From contig JACPAL010000021.1 in the NCBI GenBank assembly GCA_016180855.1, positions 1 through 36,445 on the forward strand: a stretch of 36,445 nt of DNA, read 5' to 3'. Shown here in pieces: positions 1 through 8,758 of the stretch. The DNA comes from Deltaproteobacteria bacterium (GTDB taxonomy: Bacteria > UBA10199 > JACPAL01). Numbering within the stretch: position 1 is the stretch's first letter; every line of letters begins with the position of its first letter. The translations under genes were made by a program, and so were the position numbers. The notes beneath the pieces were generated by a model, which was given only the letters and a program-made list of their open reading frames with translations, was not told where the DNA came from and did no database searches.

Positions 1-106
1 TGTGGATCTGATCACACCGATTGCGATGGACAAGGAGCTGCGGTTTGCGATTCGAGAGGGAGGTCATACGGTCGGTGCCGGAGTCGTCGCTGAGGTGGTC
101 GAATAG
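1..106 (+). CDS. tuf: Elongation factor Tu, C-terminal end (partial)
   Basis: Only the last 34 codons are inside the window; reading starts at base 2 and ends at the TAG at 104-106. The residues [18 protein letters not shown] and the ending [11 protein letters not shown] match the end of EF-Tu domain 3. EF-Tu carries aminoacyl-tRNA to the ribosome as a GTP complex. Its place just before rpsJ is the classical str-S10 junction. The identity is firm although the piece is short. Confidence 0.93.
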   Translation, partial: VDLITPIAMDKELRFAIREGGHTVGAGVVAEVVE

Positions 107-149
107 AAGGAGTGATTAAGGGAGTAGTGGAAAGAGGGAAGGAATTATT

Positions 150-476
150 ATGGCAACTGAATACGACAAGAGTTCGAAGATAAGGATCCGATTGAAGGGG
201 TTCGATTATCGTCTCTTGGATCAATCGACCGGAGAGATTGTGGAGACGGTTCGGAGGACGGGTGGACATATTGCGGGTCCGATTCCGTTGCCGACGCGGA
301 TTGAGAGGTACTGTGTTCTCCGTTCTCCCCATGTCGACAAGAAGTCTCGCGAGGCGTTCCAGATCAGAACGCACAAGAGATTGTTAGATATTCTTGAACC
401 GACGCAACAGACGATCGATGCCTTGATGCGGCTTGAACTAGCGGCCGGCGTTGAGGTTGAGATCAAAATGCTCTGA
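150..476 (+). CDS. rpsJ: 30S ribosomal protein S10
   Basis: S10 of the small-subunit head, also known as NusE in transcription antitermination complexes. The 108-residue product has the typical [18 protein letters not shown] start and the [25 protein letters not shown] loop region, then [12 protein letters not shown]. It is a few residues longer than the usual 102-105. The ATG follows a purine-rich ribosome site (GGGAAGGAA) at about 136-144. It is the first gene of the S10 block and lies 43 bp after tuf, with no clear terminator between them. Confidence 0.97.
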   Translation: MATEYDKSSKIRIRLKGFDYRLLDQSTGEIVETVRRTGGHIAGPIPLPTRIERYCVLRSPHVDKKSREAFQIRTHKRLLDILEPTQQTIDALMRLELAAGVEVEIKML

Positions 477-493
477 ATTTGAGGCAGGGAATT

Positions 494-1123
494 ATGAGCC
501 AGGAGAAAAAAGGGATTTTAGGCAAGAAGGTTGGAATGACACAGCTCTTCGGGAAGGCGGGAGAGTTGCTGCCTGTTACCGTCATTGATGTCACTGGTTG
601 TCGTGTGGTTCAGAAGAAGTCCAAGGAGAAGGAAGGGTATGAGGCGGTTCAGCTTGGATTTCAGGAGATCTCTGAAAAAAGGGCCAGCAAGCCGCTTAAG
701 GGGCATTTTAAAAAGCACGGTCTGAGCGTCATGCGCTACCTCCGGGAGTTTCCCGCCGGTTTTGGAGAGGGTCTTAAGGAGGGTGATTCGATCAAGTCGG
801 ACATTTTTAAAGAGGGCGATTTGATAGCGGTAACTGGCGTAACAAAGGGGAAAGGTTTTCAAGGGGTCATCAAGAGACATGGAAAGAGTGGAGGGCCGGC
901 AAGTCATGGATCTCGTTTCCATCGCACCACGGGGTCGATAGGACAGCGTACCTCGCCAGGAGAGGTTTTTAAAAATATGAAATTACCGGGACACTTGGGA
1001 GACGAAACGGTGACAGTGAAAAACCTTCAGGTTGTCGAGGTGAGGGAGAATCTCCTCTTTTTAAAAGGGGCTGTCCCTGGAGCGAATAATAACCTGGTTA
1101 TGTTGAGGAAGGTTCCATCATGA
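494..1123 (+). CDS. rplC: 50S ribosomal protein L3
   Basis: L3 is an early-assembling 23S rRNA binder near the peptidyl transferase centre. The 209-residue product shows [13 protein letters not shown] at the start, then [18 protein letters not shown] and the [11 protein letters not shown] and [15 protein letters not shown] stretches of the L3 loop. An in-frame TTG at 479 would add five residues, but the ATG at 494 is preferred: a GAGGCAGGGA ribosome site sits just before it at 481-490 and homologues start near this point. It overlaps rplD by 4 bp (ATGA). Confidence 0.97.
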   Translation: MSQEKKGILGKKVGMTQLFGKAGELLPVTVIDVTGCRVVQKKSKEKEGYEAVQLGFQEISEKRASKPLKGHFKKHGLSVMRYLREFPAGFGEGLKEGDSIKSDIFKEGDLIAVTGVTKGKGFQGVIKRHGKSGGPASHGSRFHRTTGSIGQRTSPGEVFKNMKLPGHLGDETVTVKNLQVVEVRENLLFLKGAVPGANNNLVMLRKVPS

Positions 1124-1740
1124 CGCCGGAGATTACAGTTTATAACAGTGCAAAGAAGAAGGTTGGAACACTGGCATGGCCTGAACAGCTTTCGGTCGAG
1201 GTAAGTACCGGACGCATCCATCAGGTGGCCGTGAATCAGTTGCGGAATCGGCGCCAAGGGAATGCCCATGTTAAAAGCAGGCATTTTGTTTCGGGGAGCA
1301 CGAGAAAAATTTATCGCCAGAAGGGAACCGGCCGTGCGCGACATGGAGACATCAGGGCTCCTCTTTTTGTCGGAGGAGGTCGGGCGTTTGGTCCTCGCGC
1401 TCGTGATTGGACCGTCAGGACTCCTCGTCAGATCAGCCGGGCTGCCTTGCGTGATCTTCTTTCACTTCGCCGTTCGGAGGAGAAGCTTTGGATCGTGGAT
1501 CGTCTGGAGATGAAGGCGCCAAAGACAAAGGAGGCGTCGTCCCTTCTTGCCTCTTTTGGTCTCTCATCGGGGCTTGTTGTTTTGGGAGAGGCAAATCCGG
1601 CCGTCGAGAGATCAATGCGGAATCTGGCAACATTTAAGGTGACAAGGGTTGATTCGCTGAATCTGCTCGACCTGCTTCGTTATGAAAATCTCATGATGAC
1701 GCAGTCGGCCTTTGAAACGTTGGTCAAGAGGTTTTCATGA
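1120..1740 (+). CDS. rplD: 50S ribosomal protein L4
   Basis: L4 lines the exit tunnel and in enterobacteria also represses the S10 operon. The 206-residue product has the internal loop with [19 protein letters not shown] and the Gly/Arg-rich [19 protein letters not shown] segment of the family, followed by a two-layer C-terminal domain. Start and stop overlap the neighbours by 4 bp on both sides, so translation is probably coupled. No S10-type leader hairpin for L4 autoregulation was recognised in the 43-bp tuf-rpsJ gap. Confidence 0.96.
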   Translation: MTPEITVYNSAKKKVGTLAWPEQLSVEVSTGRIHQVAVNQLRNRRQGNAHVKSRHFVSGSTRKIYRQKGTGRARHGDIRAPLFVGGGRAFGPRARDWTVRTPRQISRAALRDLLSLRRSEEKLWIVDRLEMKAPKTKEASSLLASFGLSSGLVVLGEANPAVERSMRNLATFKVTRVDSLNLLDLLRYENLMMTQSAFETLVKRFS

Positions 1741-2024
1741 AGTCATTGGAACAAATTATAATTCGTCCCTTGATTACGGAAAAAGCAGTTCTTGGGAGGG
1801 CGTTTGCTCGCTATTATTTTGAGGTCGCTCGGGATGCCTCAAAACCGGCGATTCGAGAAGCCGTTGAAAAGTTTTTTAAGGTCAAGGTGGAGGAGGTTCG
1901 GACCATTAAAATTCCAGGTAAAAAGAGGCGATATGGTCGCCAGTTGGGAATGAAACCTCCTTCCAAAAAGGCGATTGTGACCCTTCGTGAGGGTCAGAAA
2001 ATTGAAATTTTGGAGGCTGAATAG
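1737..2024 (+). CDS. rplW: 50S ribosomal protein L23
   Basis: L23 sits at the tunnel exit and docks trigger factor and SRP. The 95-residue product is of usual length, starts with the conserved [12 protein letters not shown] and contains the [20 protein letters not shown] segment. ATG 1737 overlaps the rplD stop, and its own TAG shares one base with the GTG start of rplB. Confidence 0.96.
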   Translation: MKSLEQIIIRPLITEKAVLGRAFARYYFEVARDASKPAIREAVEKFFKVKVEEVRTIKIPGKKRRYGRQLGMKPPSKKAIVTLREGQKIEILEAE

Positions 2025-2854
2025 TGGCCATTAAAAACTACAGACCGATAACGTCGACGACACGGTATCAGACGGTGATCGATTTTTCATCCCTTACGGA
2101 CAAAAAACCGGAAAAACGTTTGCTGGCTCCTCTGGCAAAGACGGGTGGAAGAAACAACACTGGTCGTGTCACGATGAGATGGATTGGTGGGGGTCACAAG
2201 CGTCGTTACCGAGTCATTGATTTTCGCCGGGACAAGAGGGGAATCGTGGGACGTGTTGAGGCCGTTGAATACGATCCCAACCGTTCTGCGTTTATTGCGC
2301 TTGTTCTCTACAAGGATGGTGAGCGACGTTACATCCTGGCTCCTACGGGTGTTCGGGTTGGCAGTCAGATTCTTGCCGACAAGGAGGCGGAGATTGAGCC
2401 GGGTAATCACTTGCCTCTGAATGCAATTCCATTGGGTACAGGAATACATAATATCGAATTTGAACCGGGTCGCGGTGGCCAGCTGGTAAGAAGTGCAGGA
2501 GGAGTGGCCCAGTTGCTTGCCAAGGAGGGGGAAATGGCCCAGGTTCGTCTTCCCTCAGGTTCGGTTAGAAAGTTTAGGAGCGATTGTTGGGCAACGATTG
2601 GACAAATTTCGAATTTGGACCATGAAAATATCGTTATTGGAAAAGCGGGCCGGACACGTTGGTTGGGGCGATTACCGAGTGTACGCGGTGTTGCGATGAA
2701 TCCTGTTGATCATCCGCATGGAGGTGGTGAAGGCAAATCGAAGGGTGGAAATCATCCATCATCCCCGTGGGGGCTCCCGACCAAGGGATATAAGACCCGC
2801 CACAACAAGAGGACAGATCGATATATTGTCAGCGACAGGAGGGTTAAGATCTAA
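2024..2854 (+). CDS. rplB: 50S ribosomal protein L2
   Basis: L2 is a primary 23S binder needed for subunit joining and peptidyl transferase activity. The 276-residue length is standard. Visible landmarks are [15 protein letters not shown] at the start, [22 protein letters not shown], and the near-invariant [20 protein letters not shown] containing the functional histidine region. The start is GTG at 2024, overlapping the rplW TAG by one base; the homologous start leaves no other choice. Confidence 0.97.
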   Translation: MAIKNYRPITSTTRYQTVIDFSSLTDKKPEKRLLAPLAKTGGRNNTGRVTMRWIGGGHKRRYRVIDFRRDKRGIVGRVEAVEYDPNRSAFIALVLYKDGERRYILAPTGVRVGSQILADKEAEIEPGNHLPLNAIPLGTGIHNIEFEPGRGGQLVRSAGGVAQLLAKEGEMAQVRLPSGSVRKFRSDCWATIGQISNLDHENIVIGKAGRTRWLGRLPSVRGVAMNPVDHPHGGGEGKSKGGNHPSSPWGLPTKGYKTRHNKRTDRYIVSDRRVKI

Positions 2855-3201
2855 TGCCACGATCACTAAAAAAAGGACCTTTTGTTGAAGAGCATCTGCT
2901 CAAAAAGATCCAGGTTGCGACTCAGTCAAAGAGTCGGAAGGTTATAAAGACATGGTCTCGGAGATCGGCGATCACTCCGGACTTTGTTGGATTGACCTTT
3001 GCTGTTCATAATGGTCGAAAGTTTATCCCCGTTTTTGTAACCGAAAATATGGTCGGCCATTGCCTTGGGGAATTTGCCCCGACAAGACTGTACAAGGGTC
3101 ATACCGGTATCCGGAAGGCAGACAAAGAACCAACAGCACCAGGGGCGGCCCCGGCGGCTCCAGCAAAATCGGCCCCGGCTGCAGCAAAGGGAGGGGCTTA
3201 A
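2854..3201 (+). CDS. rpsS: 30S ribosomal protein S19 with Ala/Pro-rich tail
   Basis: S19 binds the head of the 30S subunit next to S13. The core is typical: [29 protein letters not shown], and [11 protein letters not shown] followed by [10 protein letters not shown]. The family usually ends near residue 92-93. Here 115 residues are encoded, and the extra 20 or so are a low-complexity tail of Ala, Pro, Lys and Gly ([20 protein letters not shown]). The tail is in frame, without a frameshift, and the next gene begins 4 bp after the stop. Confidence 0.96.
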   Translation: MPRSLKKGPFVEEHLLKKIQVATQSKSRKVIKTWSRRSAITPDFVGLTFAVHNGRKFIPVFVTENMVGHCLGEFAPTRLYKGHTGIRKADKEPTAPGAAPAAPAKSAPAAAKGGA

Positions 3202-3205
3202 TCCA

Positions 3206-3538
3206 ATGGCTCAATTTACGGCCCATTTGAGATATCTTCGTGTTGCCCCCAGAAAGGTTAGGCTCGTTGCCGATACCTTGAGGGGACAAAAGGTTCAGGA
3301 GGCCTTAGATCGTTTGCTTTTTTCCAAGGCCTCGTCATCGAAGGACTTGGCCAAGTTGATTCGTTCGGCTGTTGCTAATGCGGACAAAAAAGGGGGCGTC
3401 GATATCGATCGATTGATTGTGAGAACATTGTACGTTAATGAAGGGCCTATTTTGAGAAGGTCTCTTGCTCGGGCCCGAGGGAGTGCTTCCAGGATTAACA
3501 AGAAGACGAGCCATATAACTCTCGTCTTAGAGGATTAA
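3206..3538 (+). CDS. rplV: 50S ribosomal protein L22
   Basis: L22 lines the exit tunnel with its long beta-hairpin. Starting at ATG 3206 the product is 110 residues, the family length, beginning [22 protein letters not shown] and ending with the hairpin sequence [15 protein letters not shown]. The reading frame stays open further upstream into rpsS, but that part has no L22 similarity. A GGGAGGGG ribosome site at about 3189-3196 supports ATG 3206. Confidence 0.96.
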   Translation: MAQFTAHLRYLRVAPRKVRLVADTLRGQKVQEALDRLLFSKASSSKDLAKLIRSAVANADKKGGVDIDRLIVRTLYVNEGPILRRSLARARGSASRINKKTSHITLVLED

Positions 3539-3543
3539 CTATT

Positions 3544-4200
3544 ATGGGACAGAAAACTCATCCCTATGGATTTCGTTTAGGAATTACCAAGCCTTGGTTG
3601 TCGCGATGGTATACCGAGAAGGATTACGCCCACTTTGTGGCCGAGGATTCCAGGATTCGTCTTCTTGTCAAGAAGAGGCTCTACAGTGCTGGAGTTTCCA
3701 GGGTAGAGATTGAGCGCCGTGGTGGTGTGGTGGCCATAAAAATTTATACAGCAAGGCCTGGATTGGTCATCGGCAAGAAGGGGACCGGAATCGATGCCCT
3801 CAAGATTGATTTGGCTAAAGATCTCAAGAAAGAGATTGATGTGAGCATTCATGAAGTCAGGAAGGCGGAGCTAGATGCCCAACTGGTTGCTGAAAATATT
3901 GCGATGCAGCTCGAAAGGCGTGTTGCTTTTAGGCGGGCCATGAAGAAGGCAGTGACCCAAGCGCTCAAGCTCGGTGCGCTTGGTATCAAGGTAAAATGCG
4001 GAGGCCGGCTTGCCGGTGCCGAAATTGCCCGAAAAGAATGGTACCGCGAGGGGCGTGTTCCCCTTCATACGCTTCGGGCTGATATCGATTATGGTCAGGC
4101 CGAAGCGTTGACAACGTACGGAAAGATCGGTGTGAAATGCTGGATTTACAAGGGAGATGTTTTCGGTGTTGTGACCCATGAGGAGGCCCAAGGGGCTTAA
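3544..4200 (+). CDS. rpsC: 30S ribosomal protein S3
   Basis: S3 forms part of the mRNA entry tunnel and has helicase activity. The 218-residue product begins [13 protein letters not shown], carries the KH domain GxxG-like motif within [16 protein letters not shown] (about residues 75-90) and the C-terminal [33 protein letters not shown] signature region. Length is normal. It lies 5 bp after rplV. Confidence 0.97.
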   Translation: MGQKTHPYGFRLGITKPWLSRWYTEKDYAHFVAEDSRIRLLVKKRLYSAGVSRVEIERRGGVVAIKIYTARPGLVIGKKGTGIDALKIDLAKDLKKEIDVSIHEVRKAELDAQLVAENIAMQLERRVAFRRAMKKAVTQALKLGALGIKVKCGGRLAGAEIARKEWYREGRVPLHTLRADIDYGQAEALTTYGKIGVKCWIYKGDVFGVVTHEEAQGA

Positions 4201-4206
4201 AGTGAG

Positions 4207-4629
4207 ATGCTTCAACCGGCAAGATTAAAATTTAGGAAGACCCAGAAGGGCCGTGTTTACGGCCTGGCAACGCGTGGTCAGTACGTGAGCTTTGGTGATG
4301 TCGGCCTTCAGTCTCTGGAAAGGGGTCTCGTGACATCCCGGCAGATCGAGGCTTGTCGTTTGGCGATGGCGCGTTTTCTTAAAAAAGGGGGAAAGGTTTT
4401 TATCCGGATTTTTCCCGATAAGCCGATTACGAAAAAACCGGCTGAGACACGTATGGGAAAAGGGAAGGGGGCTGTTGAGGGATGGGGTTGCCCCATAAAA
4501 CCGGGGCGTGTCCTTTTTGAGGTGGGTGGGTTGGCGTCGGATGTTGCTTCCGAGGCCCTTTTACTTGCCTCTTCGAAGCTTCCTGTGAAAACGCAATTGG
4601 TAACAAGGGAGAAGTTTCGTGGAATCTAA
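4207..4629 (+). CDS. rplP: 50S ribosomal protein L16
   Basis: L16 organises the A-site tRNA region and is a late assembly protein. The 140-residue product has the L16 landmarks [40 protein letters not shown] and [15 protein letters not shown]. Its last codons overlap the GTG start of rpmC by 11 bp. Most L16 starts read MLQPKRxKFRK; here it is [15 protein letters not shown]. Confidence 0.97.
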   Translation: MLQPARLKFRKTQKGRVYGLATRGQYVSFGDVGLQSLERGLVTSRQIEACRLAMARFLKKGGKVFIRIFPDKPITKKPAETRMGKGKGAVEGWGCPIKPGRVLFEVGGLASDVASEALLLASSKLPVKTQLVTREKFRGI

Positions 4630-4807
4630 GGTTTTAAGAGAGAAAAAGCCGGAAGAGCTGGTGAGGACGCTCAAGGATTTACGACATGAGATGGCCGACT
4701 TGACGCTGAAGGTGCGGATGGGAACCTCTAAGGAGGTTGCGAAACTGCGGCAGATCCGAAAGACCATTGCACGTGTTCTTACGATTCAGCATGAGAGGAG
4801 TCTTTAA
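4619..4807 (+). CDS. rpmC: 50S ribosomal protein L29
   Basis: L29 is a small helical-hairpin protein near the tunnel exit. The 62-residue product has [28 protein letters not shown] and then the conserved [15 protein letters not shown] helix. The start is a GTG at 4619 inside the end of rplP, giving an 11-bp overlap. No later in-frame ATG would leave a complete first helix. Confidence 0.94.
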   Translation: MESKVLREKKPEELVRTLKDLRHEMADLTLKVRMGTSKEVAKLRQIRKTIARVLTIQHERSL

Positions 4808-4810
4808 TTT

Positions 4811-5086
4811 ATGAGGAGACGAGAGATGGTTGGTGTTGTTTTGAGTCACAAAATGAGCAAGACGGCTGTCGTTCGTGTGGAGCGAAGGACGGTCGATCGG
4901 CGTCTGCATAGGGTGCAGGTGAAACAGAACAAATTCAAGATTCATGATGAACGGGATGAGGCAAAGATCGGCGACACGGTTCTCGTCGTTGAATGCCGTC
5001 CTCTTTCCTGTGAGAAAAGGTTTCGGTTGAAAAAGGTATTGAGAAAAGGGGAAGAAGGATTGGCCCCTGAGGTGGGCGTGGCATGA
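4811..5086 (+). CDS. rpsQ: 30S ribosomal protein S17
   Basis: S17 is a primary 16S rRNA binder with an OB fold. The 91-residue product contains [19 protein letters not shown] and [37 protein letters not shown], both characteristic. The family norm is 82-90 residues. ATG 4811 is 3 bp after rpmC and the stop overlaps rplN by 4 bp. Confidence 0.96.
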   Translation: MRRREMVGVVLSHKMSKTAVVRVERRTVDRRLHRVQVKQNKFKIHDERDEAKIGDTVLVVECRPLSCEKRFRLKKVLRKGEEGLAPEVGVA

Positions 5087-5451
5087 TCCAGAATGAGACA
5101 GTTTGTAATTCTGCCGATAATTCGGGTGCGAAGAAGTTGTTATGTATCAGGGTGATGGGTGGCTCCAGGCGTCGGTATGCAACGCTAGGGGATGTCGTTG
5201 TTGTCGCCGTTAAGGAGGCGTTGCCCAATGCCAAGGTCAAGAAGGGCGACGTCAAGAAAGGAGTCATTGTCAGAGTGGCCAAGGAGGTCCGTCGGCAGGA
5301 CGGGAGTTATATCCGTTTTGATGACAACTCGATTGTTCTGATTGACCAAGCCGGAGAACCTCTGGGAACACGGATATTCGGCCCCGTGGCTCGTGAATTG
5401 AGGGCGAAAAAGTTCATGAAAATTATTTCGCTCGCGCCGGAAGTTTTATAG
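5083..5451 (+). CDS. rplN: 50S ribosomal protein L14
   Basis: L14 sits at the subunit interface and is the docking site of the silencing factor RsfS. The product has the standard 122 residues and the signatures [30 protein letters not shown] and [29 protein letters not shown]. It overlaps rpsQ by 4 bp. Confidence 0.97.
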   Translation: MIQNETVCNSADNSGAKKLLCIRVMGGSRRRYATLGDVVVVAVKEALPNAKVKKGDVKKGVIVRVAKEVRRQDGSYIRFDDNSIVLIDQAGEPLGTRIFGPVARELRAKKFMKIISLAPEVL

Positions 5452-5468
5452 GGAGAAGGTTTTAAAAA

Positions 5469-5783
5469 ATGCGGATTCGAAGAAATGACCAAGTGATTGT
5501 GATTAGTGGAAAAGAGAAGGGAAAGACCGGAAAGGTCTTGTCCGTTCTATTGGAGGAGAATCGTGCTGTTGTTGAGAAGCTCAATATGGTTAAGAGGCAT
5601 CAGAGGCCGACGGCCAAGATGAAACAGGGTGGTATTGTGGAGAAGGAATTGTCCATTCACCTGTCGAATCTCCTTTTGTATTGCTCCCGCTGTTCCAAAG
5701 GGGTTCGTGTCAGGATCAAGACGGATGACAAGGGTGGCAAGACAAGACGGTGTGCCCGATGCCAGGAGGCATTTGCAGCATGA
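5469..5783 (+). CDS. rplX: 50S ribosomal protein L24 (zinc-ribbon-like C terminus)
   Basis: L24 starts 50S assembly with a KOW domain, visible as [22 protein letters not shown]. The 104-residue product continues with [13 protein letters not shown]. Toward the end it carries CSRC and CARC pairs, a four-cysteine arrangement that may bind zinc and is common in deltaproteobacterial L24. The stop overlaps the start of rplE by 4 bp. Confidence 0.96.
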   Translation: MRIRRNDQVIVISGKEKGKTGKVLSVLLEENRAVVEKLNMVKRHQRPTAKMKQGGIVEKELSIHLSNLLLYCSRCSKGVRVRIKTDDKGGKTRRCARCQEAFAA

Positions 5784-6319
5784 CATTTGAAGAGATTTAC
5801 AAGAAGAAATGCATCCCCGAACTCATGAAACAGTTGGGGGTGAAGAATACAATGGCGGTACCCCGGCTTGAAAAGATAGTCGTTTCCAGCTGTCTTAAAG
5901 AGGCCGTTCAGGACAAGAAGGTTCTGGACAAGGCGGTGGAGGAACTCGGTCTGATTACCGGGCAAAAGGCTGTCATTGCAAAAGCGCGCAAGTCGATTGC
6001 CAATTTCAAGCTGAGAAAGGGGATCCCGATCGGTTGTCGGGTCGTTCTGAGGAAAAAGATGATGTTTGAGTTTCTGAACAGGTTGATCAATGTGGTGCTT
6101 CCCCGGACGAGAGACTTTCACGGGATTTCACCGAAAGGTTTTGATGGGCGCGGAAATTATACTTTTGGCATAACAGAGCAGATTGTTTTCCCCGAAATTA
6201 ATTTTGACAAGATCGACAAGGTTCGCGGGATGAATGTGACGATCGTCACGACGGCGAAGACGGATGAACACGGAAGGGCGCTTCTGAGGCTTTTGGGAAT
6301 GCCTTTTCGGGAGAATTAA
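5780..6319 (+). CDS. rplE: 50S ribosomal protein L5
   Basis: L5 binds 5S rRNA and the P-site tRNA elbow. From ATG 5780 the product is 179 residues, the normal size, with [20 protein letters not shown], the [23 protein letters not shown] loop, [21 protein letters not shown] and a C-terminal [14 protein letters not shown]. An upstream in-frame alternative start at 5750 lies inside rplX and is not needed. ATG 5780 overlaps the rplX TGA. Confidence 0.96.
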   Translation: MTFEEIYKKKCIPELMKQLGVKNTMAVPRLEKIVVSSCLKEAVQDKKVLDKAVEELGLITGQKAVIAKARKSIANFKLRKGIPIGCRVVLRKKMMFEFLNRLINVVLPRTRDFHGISPKGFDGRGNYTFGITEQIVFPEINFDKIDKVRGMNVTIVTTAKTDEHGRALLRLLGMPFREN

Positions 6320-6320
6320 A

Positions 6321-6506
6321 ATGGCAAAAACATCACTCATTATAAAAGCTCAGAGGAGTCCCAAGTTTAAAGTCCGGCAGTATCACCGTTGCACTTTTTG
6401 CGGCAGGCCGCGCGGCTTTTTACGTCGTTTCGGAATGTGTCGCCTTTGTTTCAGGAAGAGGGCGCTTGCAGGCGAACTCCCGGGTGTTGAAAAGGCCAGT
6501 TGGTAG
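6321..6506 (+). CDS. rpsN: 30S ribosomal protein S14, zinc type
   Basis: This is the short 61-residue zinc-binding form of S14. The four ligands are CTFC and CRLC around [12 protein letters not shown], and the end reads [13 protein letters not shown] as in type Z homologues. The presence of the zinc form, without a visible paralogue here, means the ribosome uses Zn at this site. It starts 1 bp after rplE. Confidence 0.96.
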   Translation: MAKTSLIIKAQRSPKFKVRQYHRCTFCGRPRGFLRRFGMCRLCFRKRALAGELPGVEKASW

Positions 6507-6519
6507 GAAGGAGAGTCGA

Positions 6520-6915
6520 ATGACCGATCCTATTGGAGATATGTTAAGTCGGATTCGTAATGCGCAATGTTCGCGTCATGAATCCGTCAAGATCCCGTTT
6601 TCTCAGATCAAGCTTGAGATTGTGAAAATTTTGCACAACGAGGGGCTAGTGGGTGCTTATCGGCTCGCGGCGACTCCCAAGGGTGGAAAAGAGGTTGAGG
6701 TGGCACTTCGCTACCGGGACAAAAAAATTCCGATTATTAGTGAGCTAAAGCGTTCCAGTCGTCCTGGGCGACGTATTTATGTTGGGTATGATGAGATTCC
6801 ATCCGTTTGTAGTGGTGTAGGAATTGTTATCTTGTCGACTTCCAAGGGAATTATGACAGAGCGTCAGGCCCGGGAGATGAAGGTTGGTGGGGAGATCATT
6901 TGTACTGTTTTGTAG
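6520..6915 (+). CDS. rpsH: 30S ribosomal protein S8
   Basis: S8 is a primary 16S binder and in E. coli the autoregulator of the spc operon. From ATG 6520 the product has 131 residues: TDPIGDMLSRIRNAQ at the start and ISTSKGIMTERQAR-like SSTSKGIMT and GGEIICTVL at the end. A GGAAGGAGAG ribosome site (about 6506-6515) sets this start against the longer in-frame reading that would run back into rpsN. Confidence 0.96.
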   Translation: MTDPIGDMLSRIRNAQCSRHESVKIPFSQIKLEIVKILHNEGLVGAYRLAATPKGGKEVEVALRYRDKKIPIISELKRSSRPGRRIYVGYDEIPSVCSGVGIVILSTSKGIMTERQAREMKVGGEIICTVL

Positions 6916-6930
6916 TTTAAATGAGGAACT

Positions 6931-7485
6931 ATGTCACGCGTTGGAAAACAGCCAATCAAGATTCCGGAAAAGGTTAAGGTTTCCGTTCAGGGGAATCTGA
7001 TCCGTGTTGAGGGTCCTCTTGGAAAATTAGAGCGTCATCTGGATCCACTTTTGAAGCTGGTTGTCTCTCCTCAGGAACTTCTTGTTCAGAGAGGAGAGGA
7101 GACTCCAATCGCCTCCTGTCGACAAGGACTCAACAGAAATTTGATTCGCAATATGGTGCAGGGGGTCAGTCAAGGATTCCAGAAAGTGTTGCAGATCAAC
7201 GGGGTCGGTTTTAGGTCTGAGGTGAAGGGGAAGGAACTACATTTGGCTTTGGGGTATTCGCATCCGATTGTTTTCCCGATTCCTGAGGGGATTAAGATTG
7301 CCGTTGAAAAACAAGTTCGTGTGACAGTTTCCGGTTCGTCACGAGAGTTGGTTGGAGAGACAGCGGCCCGTATACGAAAATTGAGATTGCCTGAACCGTA
7401 TAAGGGAAAGGGAATCAAATATGAAAATGAGGTATTGTTGCATAAGGTTGGTAAGGCGGCTGCTGGTGGAGGTGGAGGAAAATGA
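6931..7485 (+). CDS. rplF: 50S ribosomal protein L6
   Basis: L6 supports the sarcin-ricin loop region. The 184-residue product begins SRVGKQPIKIPEKVKV, contains the two repeated L6 domains, and carries the signature LPEPYKGKGIKYENE near the end, followed by a short Gly/Ala tail. It overlaps rplR by 4 bp. Confidence 0.97.
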   Translation: MSRVGKQPIKIPEKVKVSVQGNLIRVEGPLGKLERHLDPLLKLVVSPQELLVQRGEETPIASCRQGLNRNLIRNMVQGVSQGFQKVLQINGVGFRSEVKGKELHLALGYSHPIVFPIPEGIKIAVEKQVRVTVSGSSRELVGETAARIRKLRLPEPYKGKGIKYENEVLLHKVGKAAAGGGGGK

Positions 7486-7838
7486 GTAATAATAAAGCCG
7501 AGGCGCGGGTAAGAAGGCATCAACGTCTTCGAAAAAAAGTTAGCGGGACGAAAGAGATGCCTCGTTTGTCCCTCTACAGGAGCCTGTCCAATCTGTACGC
7601 TCAGTTGATTGACGATGAGAAATCGGTGACACTCCTGGGGCTTTCAACAAAATCGAAGGAGTGTGCCAAGATTGATGGTGGAAATATCAGTGGGGCCCGT
7701 CAATTTGGACTTTTGTTTGCCAAGAGGGCCAAAGAGAAGGATCTCTGCAAGGCGGTTTTTGATCGAGGTGGATGGATGTATCATGGGCGTGTGAAGGCAT
7801 TTGCTGATGGTGTTCGAGAAGGAGGAGTGAAAATCTAA
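7482..7838 (+). CDS. rplR: 50S ribosomal protein L18
   Basis: L18 binds 5S rRNA. The 118-residue product has RRHQRLRKKVSGTKEMPRLSLYRSLSNLYAQLIDDE and ends KAVFDRGGWMYHGRVKAFADGVREGG, both typical. It overlaps rplF by 4 bp and directly abuts rpsE. Confidence 0.96.
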   Translation: MSNNKAEARVRRHQRLRKKVSGTKEMPRLSLYRSLSNLYAQLIDDEKSVTLLGLSTKSKECAKIDGGNISGARQFGLLFAKRAKEKDLCKAVFDRGGWMYHGRVKAFADGVREGGVKI

Positions 7839-8318
7839 ATGGCAACAAAAGAAGTCAGCCCTTTTGTGGAGAGAATTGTCGATGTGCGTCGTGTGGCCAA
7901 GGTTGTTAAGGGAGGCCGAAGATTCAGCTTTTCTGCCCTCGTCGTTGTTGGGGATCAGAAGGGGCGTGTTGGTGTCGGGTTGGGAAAGGCCGCTGAGGTT
8001 CCTGAGGCGATTCGGAAGGGGACGGAAAAGGCGAAGAAGAACTTTATTCAGGTTCCTTTGGTTGAGGGGACAATTCCACATGAGGTTTTGGGCAACTATG
8101 GATCAGGATCCGTCCTCATGAAACCGGCATCACAGGGAACAGGAGTTATAGCGGGTGGGGCTGTCCGGGCGATTCTTGATGTCGTTGGGCTCAAGGATAT
8201 ATTGACGAAAAGTCTTGGAACGAGCACCCCCCACAATGTGGTCAAAGCGGTCGTCGATGGACTCAAGAAACTTCATTATCGTGAAGATTACAGTCGTTGG
8301 AGAAGGGGTGTTTCATGA
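7839..8318 (+). CDS. rpsE: 30S ribosomal protein S5
   Basis: S5 takes part in translational fidelity and mRNA entry. The 159-residue product shows [38 protein letters not shown] and the late [30 protein letters not shown]. Its stop overlaps the start of rplO by 4 bp. That overlap leaves no space for rpmD, which normally lies between these genes. Confidence 0.97.
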   Translation: MATKEVSPFVERIVDVRRVAKVVKGGRRFSFSALVVVGDQKGRVGVGLGKAAEVPEAIRKGTEKAKKNFIQVPLVEGTIPHEVLGNYGSGSVLMKPASQGTGVIAGGAVRAILDVVGLKDILTKSLGTSTPHNVVKAVVDGLKKLHYREDYSRWRRGVS

Positions 8319-8758
8319 ATCTGGGGAACTTGATTGCTCCTGATGGTGCTCGAAAGAAGAAAAAGAGACTCGGTCGTGGTGAGGGATCGGGTCATGGTGG
8401 AACTTCCACCAAGGGGCACAAAGGACAAAAATCAAGATCGGGAGGTACGATCAGTCCCGGTTTTGAGGGGGGGCAGATGCCGCTTATCCGCCGCCTTCCC
8501 AAGCGCGGTTTTGTTCCTTGGACAAGACGTGAATTCTCTGTTGTCAATGTCGGAGATCTAGGAACAATTCCTGAAAATACGGTTGTAGATCTTAATTATC
8601 TTAAGAAAAATGGATTTTTGAAACAGGAGCTTGACGGGTTGAAAATCCTTGGCGACGGAGAGATCAAGGTCCCCTTGGTGATACGGGCTCATCGGTTTTC
8701 AAAAACGGCACAAGAGAAAATCAAGAATGCCGGGGGAAGGACAGAGGTCGTCGAATAA
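8315..8758 (+). CDS. rplO: 50S ribosomal protein L15
   Basis: L15 is a late-assembly protein. From ATG 8315 the product is 147 residues with the disordered basic start [31 protein letters not shown] and then [17 protein letters not shown], a near-universal L15 block. The ATG is inside the end of rpsE; the TAATG overlap with secY is one base. Confidence 0.96.
   Translation: MNLGNLIAPDGARKKKKRLGRGEGSGHGGTSTKGHKGQKSRSGGTISPGFEGGQMPLIRRLPKRGFVPWTRREFSVVNVGDLGTIPENTVVDLNYLKKNGFLKQELDGLKILGDGEIKVPLVIRAHRFSKTAQEKIKNAGGRTEVVE

Noticed and set aside
107-149. S10-operon leader with L4-type attenuator between tuf and rpsJ
   Set aside because: Only 43 bp are available and no hairpin with a T-run is present.
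3065-3205. Longer reading of L22 starting inside rpsS
   Set aside because: The upstream 47 codons are Gln/Arg-rich translation of rpsS in another frame and have no L22 similarity.
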